From positions 1 to 12,488 of the forward strand of contig CAZEIW010000143.1 in the NCBI GenBank assembly GCA_964512305.1: a stretch of 12,488 bases of DNA. The letters run 5' to 3'. Under the pieces are notes generated by a model. The model was not told where the DNA came from and ran no database searches. It saw nothing but the letters and a program-made list of their open reading frames with translations. The DNA is from CAZEIW01 sp964512305 (lineage in GTDB: Bacteria > Pseudomonadota > Gammaproteobacteria > Burkholderiales > Burkholderiaceae_F). Every line of letters begins with the position of its first letter. Position 1 is the stretch's first letter. Positions 1 to 6,203 of the stretch are shown piece by piece. The position numbers and the translations under genes are program-made.

Positions 1-1
1 T

Positions 2-505
2 CAGCAGATCCACTACACGCTGGAGGCGCGCGAGGCGGAGTACGAATTGCTGCCGATCTCGGTCGACCAAGGCCTGGGCGTGCTGGTGTGGAGTCCGCTC
101 GCCGGCGGCCTGCTGTCGGGCAAGCACCGCCGCGGTTCGGGACCGGCGGCGGGCACGCGGCTGACCGCCGGCTGGAAGGAGCCGCCGATCCGGGACGAAG
201 ATCGCCTCTGGCGCATCGTCGCCGAACTGGCGGCGATCGGCGCGGCACATGGGCGCTCGAGCGCCCAGGTCGCGATCGCATGGCTGCTCGGCCGGCCGGC
301 GGTGTCGAGCGTGGTCATCGGCGCGAGGACCGAAGTGCAGTTACGCGATAACCTGGCCGCGGCCGGCCTCGAGCTGACGCCGGCGGATCGCGACCGCCTC
401 GACGCGGTCAGCGCACCGCCGCTCATCTACCCGTATTGGCATCAGCTGCTGACCGCGCGTGACCGGCTCGGGCCCGCCGACGGGGTCCTGCTCGAACGGC
501 GGTAG
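2..505 (+). CDS. Aldo/keto reductase, C-terminal part (5' end outside window)
   Basis: This is the last 167 codons of an NAD(P)H-dependent aldo/keto reductase, read in frame from base 2 to a TAG at 503-505; the start lies upstream of the window. The visible part covers the second half of the TIM barrel. It holds a QIHYTLEAREAE segment, the strand/loop VWSPLAGGLLSGK, and the cofactor-binding stretch VVIGARTEVQLRDNLAAAGL near the C-terminus, which in this family contacts the adenosine phosphate of NADPH. The catalytic Tyr/Lys/His residues would lie in the missing part. The substrate cannot be told. Reductases of this type occur in sugar and aldehyde metabolism, so a link to the neighbouring rhamnose genes is possible but unproven. 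Its 3' end overlaps the convergent regulator gene by 64 bp. Confidence 0.85.
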   Translation, partial: QQIHYTLEAREAEYELLPISVDQGLGVLVWSPLAGGLLSGKHRRGSGPAAGTRLTAGWKEPPIRDEDRLWRIVAELAAIGAAHGRSSAQVAIAWLLGRPAVSSVVIGARTEVQLRDNLAAAGLELTPADRDRLDAVSAPPLIYPYWHQLLTARDRLGPADGVLLERR

Positions 506-1488
506 CCAAGCTCGTCTCGCGCAATCCCGGCACGCTGATGGACCACTGCGGTCGCCATCGGCGCCGCCGAAGCATTCCGCTTCAAGCGCTCGACGAACTC
601 ATTCGCGACGTCGGACAGCGCTTCATTCTTGCGCGTGAGGACCCCGAACGCCTTCAGGTCGTGGCCGACGACGATCGGCAGCGCATGCAACAACCCGGCC
701 TTCACATGATCCCGGACGACCGACTCCGGCAGCATCGCGATCGCATCGCTCGACTGCACCAGCTGCAAGGTCGCGAAGATCGAGGTGCACTCGATCATGT
801 CCTGGGGCGTCGACACGCCGGCGCGGGCGAACTCGTCTTCCAGCAGGACGCGCGCGGGTGAAGTGATCGTTTGCAGCACCCAGGGCCAGCGCACCAGTTC
901 CGACCAGTCGAGCGCCCGCCGCCGGGCCAGCGCATGGCGGCGACGGACCACGACCCGCATCGGTTCGTCCGACAGTGCCGCGAAGTCGAACTTGTTGTGC
1001 TCCAGCGGCCCGGTGAAACGACCCACGGCGAGCTCGATCTCGTGGCGCTCGAGAAGCACGCCGATCTGGTCGCTGGTCTCACCCAGGATGCGGACGTTGA
1101 GCCGCGGCCGTTCGCGTTTGATTTCGGCGACGGCGCGGGCGACCAGATCCGGCGCGGCGCCCATGATCGCGCCGAACACCAGGTGGCCGTGGCCGCCACG
1201 GCGCTTGATGTCCAAGCCCTCGAGAAAACGATCGAGCGTGGCCTGCGCCTGCCGGGCGTAGCCGACGACTTCCTCGCCCAGCGGCGTGGGCCGCATGCCC
1301 CGGGCATGGCGATCGAACAACGGGAATCCGAACGCCTGCTCGACGTCGGCGAGGAGTTTGGTCGCGGCCGGCTGGGTGACGTTGATCCTGGACGCCGCCT
1401 GGTGCAGCGTAGGGGCCTCGCCGAGCGCGCTGAGGAGCGACCAGTGCTTGAGGCGCAGGCGGTTGACGAGTCGCGGGGTCAGGGACAT
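442..1488 (-). CDS. LysR-type transcriptional regulator, sugar-cluster (GbpR-like) type
   Basis: A 348-residue DNA-binding regulator. Residues 10-70 form the LysR winged helix-turn-helix (LSALGEAPTLHQAASRINVTQPAATKLLADVE, continuing to GFPLFDRHARGMRPTPLG). Residues 95-305 are the two-lobed periplasmic-binding-protein-like effector domain. The sequence resembles the GbpR-like LysR regulators found beside sugar transport genes. I chose the ATG at 1486-1488 because GGAG lies about 7 bases upstream on that strand; an in-frame TTG at 1516-1518 would add ten residues but would lie inside the inverted repeat at 1511-1527. The gene is divergent from the rhamnose operon and shares a 119 bp intergenic region with it, so it is the likely operon regulator (inference). 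Usual family length is about 300-310 residues. Here a Ser/Arg-rich tail of about 40 residues follows the domain end near residue 307, and its last part is antisense to the aldo/keto reductase gene. Confidence 0.9.
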   Translation of the reverse strand: MSLTPRLVNRLRLKHWSLLSALGEAPTLHQAASRINVTQPAATKLLADVEQAFGFPLFDRHARGMRPTPLGEEVVGYARQAQATLDRFLEGLDIKRRGGHGHLVFGAIMGAAPDLVARAVAEIKRERPRLNVRILGETSDQIGVLLERHEIELAVGRFTGPLEHNKFDFAALSDEPMRVVVRRRHALARRRALDWSELVRWPWVLQTITSPARVLLEDEFARAGVSTPQDMIECTSIFATLQLVQSSDAIAMLPESVVRDHVKAGLLHALPIVVGHDLKAFGVLTRKNEALSDVANEFVERLKRNASAAPMATAVVHQRAGIARDELGYRRSSRTPSAGPSRSRAVSS

Positions 1489-1510
1489 GGTGGGCTCCAC
1501 TCGGCCAAGA

Positions 1511-1527
1511 CATTCCAAATCGGAATG
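1511..1527. promoter_or_regulatory. Perfect inverted repeat CATTCC-N5-GGAATG, candidate LysR operator
   Basis: The 17 bp element CATTCCAAATCGGAATG has perfect 6 bp arms and contains the T-N11-A pattern (T1513, A1525) typical of LysR binding sites. Its centre (1519) is 31 bp upstream of the regulator's ATG and 89 bp upstream of the operon's first ATG. With the proposed promoter the centre falls about 60 bp before the operon transcription start. That fits the recognition site of a LysR activator that also represses its own gene. Binding by this particular regulator is inferred. Confidence 0.6.
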
Positions 1528-1549
1528 GGTCCGTCGAATCTTTTGATTG

Positions 1550-1563
1550 GATCGATATCGATC
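1550..1563. promoter_or_regulatory. 14 bp perfect palindrome in the proposed promoter spacer
   Basis: GATCGATATCGATC is its own reverse complement. A wider imperfect symmetry also exists: GGATCG at 1549-1554 mirrors CGATCC at 1565-1570. It lies between the proposed -35 and -10 elements of the rhamnose operon. It could be a second regulator half-site pair or the operator of another repressor; chance in a GATCG-rich stretch is also possible. Confidence 0.3.
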
Positions 1564-1607
1564 GCGATCCTACAGTTGCGTCCTTGTTCGACGCAACCGG
1601 AGACGTG

Positions 1608-2471
1608 ATGAAGCTGCTGCGCTTTGGCGCGCCGGGGCAGGAACGCCCCGGCCTGATCGACCGCCAGGGTCGCGTGCGTGACCTTTCCGGCCATGTGGTG
1701 GACATCGTCGGCGACACCCTATCGCCCGCGGTGCTGAACCGCCTCGCCAGCCTCGATCCGGCCAGCCTGCCGCTGGTTCAGGGTTCGCCCCGCCTTGGCC
1801 CCTGTGTCGGTGCCGTCGGCAAGATGGTCTGCATCGGGCTGAACTACTCCGACCATGCCGCCGAAGCCAATATGGCCGTGCCGACCGAACCGGTGGTGTT
1901 CCTCAAGGCAACGAGCGCGATCTGCGGGCCGAACGACGATGTCGAGATCCCGCCCGGCGCGCAGAAGGTCGACTGGGAAGTCGAGCTCGGCGTCGTGATC
2001 GGCAGGCCAGCCCGCTACGTGAGCAAGGATCAGGCCCTGGAGTACGTAGCGGGCTACTGCATCGTCAACGACGTGTCGGAGCGGGCCTACCAGCTCGAGC
2101 GCGGCGGCCAGTGGGACAAAGGCAAGGGCTGCGACACCTTCGGCCCGCTAGGGCCCTGGCTGGTCACGCGGGACGAAGTGCCGGATGCGCAGGCGCTGGA
2201 CATGTGGCTGGAGGTCGACGGCCGGCGCTACCAGAACGGCAGCACGCGCACGATGATCTTCGGCGTGCCAACGCTGGTGTCCTACGTCAGCCAGTTCATG
2301 AGCCTGCAGCCGGGCGACGTGATCTCCACCGGAACGCCGCCGGGCGTCGGCATGGGCCAGAAGCCGAGCCCCGTGTACCTGAAGGCCGGGCAGACCATGC
2401 GCCTGGGCATCGGTGGACTGGGCGAACAGCGCCAGCGGACGGTGCCGGCGAATACGGGGAGCGAGCGATGA
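1608..2471 (+). CDS. lra6: 2,4-diketo-3-deoxy-L-rhamnonate hydrolase (FAH family)
   Basis: A 287-residue cytosolic enzyme of the fumarylacetoacetate hydrolase family. It is predicted to perform the last pathway step, cleaving 2,4-diketo-3-deoxy-L-rhamnonate to pyruvate and L-lactate with a divalent metal. Family marks visible are IGLNYSDHA (76-84), the metal ligands E124 and E126 in DWEVELGVV with D155 in VNDVSER, and the loop STGTPPGVGMG (240-250). The ATG at 1608 is preferred because GGAGA precedes it closely; an upstream in-frame TTG at 1584 has no such support. It is the first gene of the operon, and its TGA overlaps the next ATG (ATGA), suggesting translational coupling. The family is also used for 2,4-diketo-3-deoxy-L-fuconate and other acylpyruvates, so the rhamnose assignment rests on the rhamnonate dehydratase, rhamnose dehydrogenase and mutarotase in the same operon. 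Confidence 0.85.
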   Translation: MKLLRFGAPGQERPGLIDRQGRVRDLSGHVVDIVGDTLSPAVLNRLASLDPASLPLVQGSPRLGPCVGAVGKMVCIGLNYSDHAAEANMAVPTEPVVFLKATSAICGPNDDVEIPPGAQKVDWEVELGVVIGRPARYVSKDQALEYVAGYCIVNDVSERAYQLERGGQWDKGKGCDTFGPLGPWLVTRDEVPDAQALDMWLEVDGRRYQNGSTRTMIFGVPTLVSYVSQFMSLQPGDVISTGTPPGVGMGQKPSPVYLKAGQTMRLGIGGLGEQRQRTVPANTGSER

Positions 2472-3220
2472 ACCAGCTCGACATGAAGGGCCGTGTCGCG
2501 GTCATCACCGGCGGCGCGCAGGGCATCGGCTACGCCGTTGCCGAACGAATGCTGCGCTCCGGCGCCTCCGTATCGCTGTGGGACATCAACGAAGCCCAGC
2601 TCGCAAAGGCCGGCGGGGCGCTGGCCACGCTCGGCAAGGTCGGCACCGAGGTGGTCGAGCTCACCGACGAAGCCTCGGTCCAGGCCGCCACGCAGGCCAC
2701 GCTGAAGAAGTTCGGCCGCCTCGATGCCCTCGTCAACAGCGCCGGAATCACGGGCGGCAACGGCACGACCTGGGAACTGGCTCCGGACGTCTGGCGGCGT
2801 GTCATCGAGGTCAACCTCATCGGCTGCTACCTGACCTGCCGCAGCGTCGTGCCGCACATGATCGCGGCAGGCTACGGCCGGATCGTCAACATCGCCTCGG
2901 TGGCCGGCAAGGAAGGCAACCCGAACGCCTCGCATTACAGCGCCTCCAAGGCCGGCCTGATCGGCCTCACCAAGTCGCTCGGCAAGGAGCTCGCGAAGAC
3001 GGGCGTGCTGGTCAACGCCGTGACGCCGGCCGCCGCGAAGACGCCGATCTTCGATTCGATGAAACCCGAGCACATCGAGTTCATGCTGTCGAAGATCCCG
3101 ATGGGACGCTTCCTCGAGGTGAACGAGGCCGCCGCGATGATCGTCTGGCTCTCGACCGCGGACTGCGCCTTCAGCACCGGCGCCGTGTTCGACCTGTCCG
3201 GCGGACGCGCGACCTACTAA
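2468..3220 (+). CDS. lra5: 2-keto-3-deoxy-L-rhamnonate 4-dehydrogenase (SDR)
   Basis: A 250-residue classical short-chain dehydrogenase. It is predicted to oxidise C4 of 2-keto-3-deoxy-L-rhamnonate to the 2,4-diketo acid used by the preceding hydrolase. The Rossmann glycine motif TGGAQGIG is at 14-21. An aspartate at the end of the second strand (D39 in SLWDIN) points to NAD rather than NADP. NSAG is at 90-93, and the catalytic residues are S144, Y157 (YSASK) and K161. Its ATG overlaps the TGA of the hydrolase gene. It differs clearly from the second SDR of the operon, consistent with a separate step. A 2-keto-3-deoxy-L-fuconate dehydrogenase would look similar; context favours rhamnose. A 50 bp gap with a small hairpin follows. 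Confidence 0.82.
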   Translation: MNQLDMKGRVAVITGGAQGIGYAVAERMLRSGASVSLWDINEAQLAKAGGALATLGKVGTEVVELTDEASVQAATQATLKKFGRLDALVNSAGITGGNGTTWELAPDVWRRVIEVNLIGCYLTCRSVVPHMIAAGYGRIVNIASVAGKEGNPNASHYSASKAGLIGLTKSLGKELAKTGVLVNAVTPAAAKTPIFDSMKPEHIEFMLSKIPMGRFLEVNEAAAMIVWLSTADCAFSTGAVFDLSGGRATY

Positions 3221-3221
3221 C

Positions 3222-3238
3222 CGGTTTCGCGCGAACCG
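3222..3238 (+). other. Small stem-loop between dehydrogenase and dehydratase genes
   Basis: CGGTT at 3222-3226 pairs with AACCG at 3234-3238 around a GC-rich loop; the core TTCGCGCGAA is itself a palindrome. It starts just after the TAA of the dehydrogenase gene. No T-run follows, so it is not a classical terminator. It could affect mRNA stability or be chance. Confidence 0.25.
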
Positions 3239-3270
3239 AGCCACCCACCACTCCGACAGGGATCGGCACC

Positions 3271-4458
3271 ATGTCCATGCCCACCATCAAGCACGTTCGC
3301 GCGTTCACGCTGCGCGGCGCCGGCGCCGACTACCACGATCAGGGGGCGGGCCACTGGATCGACGACCACATCTCGACGCCCATGGCGCGCTACCCCGAGT
3401 ACCGTCAGAGCCGGCAGAGCTTCGGCCTGAACGTGCTGGGCACCCTGGTCGTCGAGATCGAGGCGAGCGACGGCACGGTCGGCTTCTCGGTGACCACCGG
3501 CGGCGACCTGGGCTGTTTCATCGTCGAGAAACACCTGGCGCGTTTTCTCGAGGGCCAGAAGGTCACCGACATCGAGAAATTGTGGGACCAGATGTTCTAC
3601 GCGACGCTCTACTACGGCCGCAAGGGCATCGTCATCAATACAATCTCCGGCGTCGACCTGGCGTTGTGGGATCTGCTCGCCAAGGTGCGCCAGGAACCGG
3701 TGCACGCCCTGTTGGGCGGCCCGGTGCGCGACGAGCTGAGCTTCTACATGACCGGCGCGCGGCCCGACTTCGCGAAGCAGCAGGGTTTCCTCGGCGGCAA
3801 GCTGCCGCTGCACCACGGCCCCGCGGAGCGCGAGGAGGGCTTGCGCAAGAACCTCGAGCTGCTCGCCGAGATGCGCCAGAAATGCGGCAAGGACTTCTGG
3901 CTGGCGTACGACTGCTGGATGAGCCTCGACATCGAGTACGCGACGCGCCTGGCCAAGCGGGCGCACGAGGAGTTCGGCCTGAAGTGGATCGAAGAGGCGC
4001 TGCCGCCCGACGACTACTGGGGCTATGCGGAACTGCGCCGCAACGTGCCGCGCGGCATGCTGGTGTCGACGGGCGAGCACGAGGCGACCCGCTGGGGCTT
4101 TCGCATGCTGCTCGAGATGGAATGCTGCGACATCCTGCAGCCCGACGTCGGCTGGTGCGGCGGCATCACGGAACTGATCAAGATCTCGGCGCTGGCCGAC
4201 GCGCGCGGCAAGCTGGTCGTGCCGCACGGCTCGTCGGTCTACAGCTACCACTTCGTCATCACGCGCCACAACAGCCCGTTCGCCGAGTTCCTGAACATGT
4301 CGCCCGGAGCCGACCAGATCGTCCCGATGTTCCACCCGCAGCTGCTCGACGAGCCGGTGCCGCTCAACGGACGCATGAAGGCCTCGGTGCTCGACAAACC
4401 CGGCTTCGGCGTGCGGCTGAACCCCGAGAGCAAGCTGCATCGACCCTACCCGCACTGA
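3271..4458 (+). CDS. rhmD: L-rhamnonate dehydratase (enolase superfamily)
   Basis: A 395-residue Mg-dependent enzyme that dehydrates L-rhamnonate to 2-keto-3-deoxy-L-rhamnonate. It resembles E. coli RhmD from end to end as I recall that sequence, sharing DYHDQGAxHWIDDHI and the segments QSFGxNVLGTLVVE, QPDVGWCGG, VVPHGSSVYS and SVLDKPGFGV. The capping domain covers about residues 1-140 and the barrel follows. Enolase-superfamily metal ligands are seen as D214 (YDCW), E241 or E242 (WIEEALPP) and E269 (TGEH), with D292 and H319 forming the expected catalytic dyad. It is slightly shorter than the E. coli protein because of a few missing N-terminal residues. The ATG at 3271 has AGGGA eight bases upstream; the reading frame is open far upstream only because it shadows the preceding gene. 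This is the strongest evidence that the operon is for rhamnose. Homologues also accept related sugar acids such as L-lyxonate. Confidence 0.95.
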   Translation: MSMPTIKHVRAFTLRGAGADYHDQGAGHWIDDHISTPMARYPEYRQSRQSFGLNVLGTLVVEIEASDGTVGFSVTTGGDLGCFIVEKHLARFLEGQKVTDIEKLWDQMFYATLYYGRKGIVINTISGVDLALWDLLAKVRQEPVHALLGGPVRDELSFYMTGARPDFAKQQGFLGGKLPLHHGPAEREEGLRKNLELLAEMRQKCGKDFWLAYDCWMSLDIEYATRLAKRAHEEFGLKWIEEALPPDDYWGYAELRRNVPRGMLVSTGEHEATRWGFRMLLEMECCDILQPDVGWCGGITELIKISALADARGKLVVPHGSSVYSYHFVITRHNSPFAEFLNMSPGADQIVPMFHPQLLDEPVPLNGRMKASVLDKPGFGVRLNPESKLHRPYPH

Positions 4459-4484
4459 CGCCGGACCGACCGCAGGAGACCCGC

Positions 4485-5243
4485 ATGCTGCTCGAAGGCA
4501 AGTCCGTCATCATCACCGGCGCGTCGCGCGGGATCGGGCGTGCGATCGCCATCGGCTGCGCGCAGCACGGCGCGAATGTCGCGATCAACTACGCGGCCGC
4601 GGCCGGCCCGGCGCACGAGGTCGTGACCGAGATCCGCGCGCTCGGCCGCAAGGCCCTTGCCTGCCAGGGCGACGTCGCGGACCCCGCCGCGGCGGCGGCC
4701 CTGGTCGGGGCCGCCGTGGCCGAGTTCGGGGGTGTCGACGTCTGCGTGGCCAACGCCGGCATCTGCGACTTCCACGCCTTCCTCGACATGCCGCCGGAGC
4801 TGCTGCGGCGTACCGTCGGCGTCAACTTCGAGGGCACCTACTTCGTCGCTCAGGCGGCGGCGCAGCGCATGAGGGAGCAGGGGCGCGGTGGATCGATCAT
4901 CGCGATCAGCTCGATCAGCAAGCTGGTCGGCGGCGAATTCCAGAGCCACTACACGCCGACCAAGGCGGCGCAACATTCGTTGATGCAGTCGGCCGCGATC
5001 GCGCTCGGCCGCTACGGCATCCGCTGCAACTCCGTGCTGCCCGGCACCATCGTCACCGACATCAACCGGGACGACCTGACGGCGGAGAAGACCGCCTACT
5101 TCGAGAAGCGCATCCCGCTCGGCCGGCTCGGCCAGCCGGAGGACATCGCAGGCAGCGTGGTCTTCCTCGCCTCCGACCTGGCGCGCTACGTCACCGGCGC
5201 CGAAATCCTGGTCGACGGCGGCATGTTCGTGAACCTGCAGTAG
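4485..5243 (+). CDS. lra1: L-rhamnose 1-dehydrogenase (SDR)
   Basis: A 252-residue short-chain dehydrogenase predicted to oxidise L-rhamnose at C1 to L-rhamnono-lactone, the first intracellular step. It closely follows the Azotobacter vinelandii LRA1 sequence as I recall it. Shared stretches include AGICxFHxFLDMP, the segment SSISxLVGG, HYTPTKA, CNxVLPGTIxTDIN, and the C-terminal VDGGxFVNLQ. The nucleotide motif TGASRGIG is at 11-18, and the catalytic residues are S143, Y156 and K160. There is no acidic residue directly after strand 2 (AINYAA), so NADP use is possible. The start is well supported: CAGGAGA precedes the ATG at the proper distance. It is separated by 26 bp from the dehydratase gene and by 13 bp from the lactonase gene. 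Confidence 0.92.
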   Translation: MLLEGKSVIITGASRGIGRAIAIGCAQHGANVAINYAAAAGPAHEVVTEIRALGRKALACQGDVADPAAAAALVGAAVAEFGGVDVCVANAGICDFHAFLDMPPELLRRTVGVNFEGTYFVAQAAAQRMREQGRGGSIIAISSISKLVGGEFQSHYTPTKAAQHSLMQSAAIALGRYGIRCNSVLPGTIVTDINRDDLTAEKTAYFEKRIPLGRLGQPEDIAGSVVFLASDLARYVTGAEILVDGGMFVNLQ

Positions 5244-5256
5244 CGCGGAGCCGGCG

Positions 5257-6153
5257 ATGCTGCGCGTGGTCGACCCTCACATCCACCTGTGGAATCGGGA
5301 GAAGCTGAGTTACCCGTGGATGGAACGCGCGGGCGGCACCTTCATGGGGCCGTGTGAACCGATCCTGAAGACGCACGAGGTCGGCGATTTCCTGGCCGAT
5401 GCGCAGGGCGTGGAGGTGCTCAAAGTCGTGCACATCGACGCGGCCCACGATCCGGCAGCGCCGCTGAAGGAAACGCAGTGGCTGCAGTCTCTTGCCGATG
5501 CGCCGGGCTCGCCGGGCATGCCGCAGGGCATTGTCGCCTATGCGGACCTGTCATTGCCCGACGTCGAACGGCTGCTGGCGGCCCATGCCGCCTGTCGCAA
5601 TGTGCGCGGCATCCGCCAGACGCTGAACGTGCACGCCAATCCGTACTACGACTACGTCGGCCGGAACTTCATGAGCGAGCCGGCGTGGCGGCGCGGCTTT
5701 GCGCTGCTGCGCTCGTACCGGCTGTCGTTCGACCTTCAGATCTATCCCAGCCAGATGCCCGAAGCCGCCGCGCTCGCGCGCGAGCATCCCGACACGACGA
5801 TCGTGCTCAACCACACCGGCATGTTCGTCGATCGAGGCAGCGTGGCCGGCTGGCGCGCCTGGCGCGACGGCATGCGGATGCTGGCGGGCTGTCCGAACGT
5901 CTGCGCCAAGATCAGCGGCCTGGGCATGATCGATCACGACTGGACGGTCGAAAGCCTGCGCCCCTACGCCCTCGAGACCATCGATGCTTTCGGGGTCGAG
6001 CGCGCGATGTTCGCGTCCAACTTTCCGGTCGACGGCCTCTACGGCACTTATGCCGACCTTTGGTCGGCCTATGAACGAATCGTCGCCGACATGAGCAGCA
6101 CGGAACGCGACGCGCTCTTCCGCGCCAACGCCGAACGCGTCTACCGGATCTGA
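5257..6153 (+). CDS. lra2: L-rhamnono-lactonase (amidohydrolase family, COG3618-like)
   Basis: A 298-residue amidohydrolase-type TIM barrel predicted to open L-rhamnono-lactone to L-rhamnonate, linking the dehydrogenase and the dehydratase. The HxH metal motif is at H8 and H10 (VDPHIHLWN), a barrel histidine is at H186 (VLNHTG), and the terminal-strand acid is D259 in FASNFPVDG. These marks fit the fuconolactonase/2-pyrone-4,6-dicarboxylate hydrolase-like group rather than the SMP-30 gluconolactonase family. GCGGAG precedes the ATG by six bases, supporting the start. Its position between rhamnose dehydrogenase and transporter genes sets the predicted substrate; without context it could equally be an L-fucono-lactonase. 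A 50 bp gap with a stem-loop follows. Confidence 0.85.
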   Translation: MLRVVDPHIHLWNREKLSYPWMERAGGTFMGPCEPILKTHEVGDFLADAQGVEVLKVVHIDAAHDPAAPLKETQWLQSLADAPGSPGMPQGIVAYADLSLPDVERLLAAHAACRNVRGIRQTLNVHANPYYDYVGRNFMSEPAWRRGFALLRSYRLSFDLQIYPSQMPEAAALAREHPDTTIVLNHTGMFVDRGSVAGWRAWRDGMRMLAGCPNVCAKISGLGMIDHDWTVESLRPYALETIDAFGVERAMFASNFPVDGLYGTYADLWSAYERIVADMSSTERDALFRANAERVYRI

Positions 6154-6170
6154 CCCCTCGTCATCCCAAC

Positions 6171-6185
6171 CGGCTCGACGAGCCG
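6171..6185 (+). other. Stem-loop upstream of rhaS
   Basis: CGGCTC at 6171-6176 pairs perfectly with GAGCCG at 6180-6185 around the loop GAC. It lies between the lactonase stop and the rhaS ribosome binding site. There is no T-run, so it is not a standard terminator. A stem here could stabilise the transporter part of the mRNA or mark processing (inference). Confidence 0.35.
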
Positions 6186-6203
6186 ACAACCAAGGAGACC
6201 TGC

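Larger units (their letters stand above)
1489..1607. promoter_or_regulatory. Divergent promoter region between regulator and rhamnose operon
   Basis: These 119 bp separate the two divergent start codons and are visibly more AT-rich than the genes around them. They hold the inverted repeat at 1511-1527 and the palindrome at 1550-1563. A weak sigma70-like promoter toward the operon can be proposed: TTGATT at 1543-1548 and GATCCT at 1566-1571 with a 17 bp spacer. The -10 match is poor, as expected for an activator-dependent promoter. The operon's first gene has GGAGA at 1599-1603 just before its ATG. Confidence 0.6.

Noticed and set aside
538..1608. Several + strand open frames (107-245 codons) opposite the regulator
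   Set aside because: The - strand frame encodes a clear LysR protein with helix-turn-helix and effector domain; these are antisense shadows.
2413..3270. Reading frame of the dehydratase open far upstream of 3271, and similar upstream extensions of other operon genes
   Set aside because: The upstream parts are frame-shifted readings of the preceding gene. The ATG at 3271 has AGGGA in place and matches the N-terminus of E. coli RhmD.
3217..4455. 412-codon open frame on the - strand opposite rhmD
   Set aside because: The + strand frame is a full-length, motif-complete rhamnonate dehydratase. The antisense protein is a His/Arg/Val/Leu-rich mirror typical of high-GC coding DNA.
1608..5243. Assignment of the cluster to L-fucose rather than L-rhamnose
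   Set aside because: The hydrolase, first SDR and lactonase would fit fucose equally, but the dehydratase is RhmD-like rather than fuconate dehydratase-like, the second SDR follows rhamnose dehydrogenase, and a rhamnose mutarotase is present.
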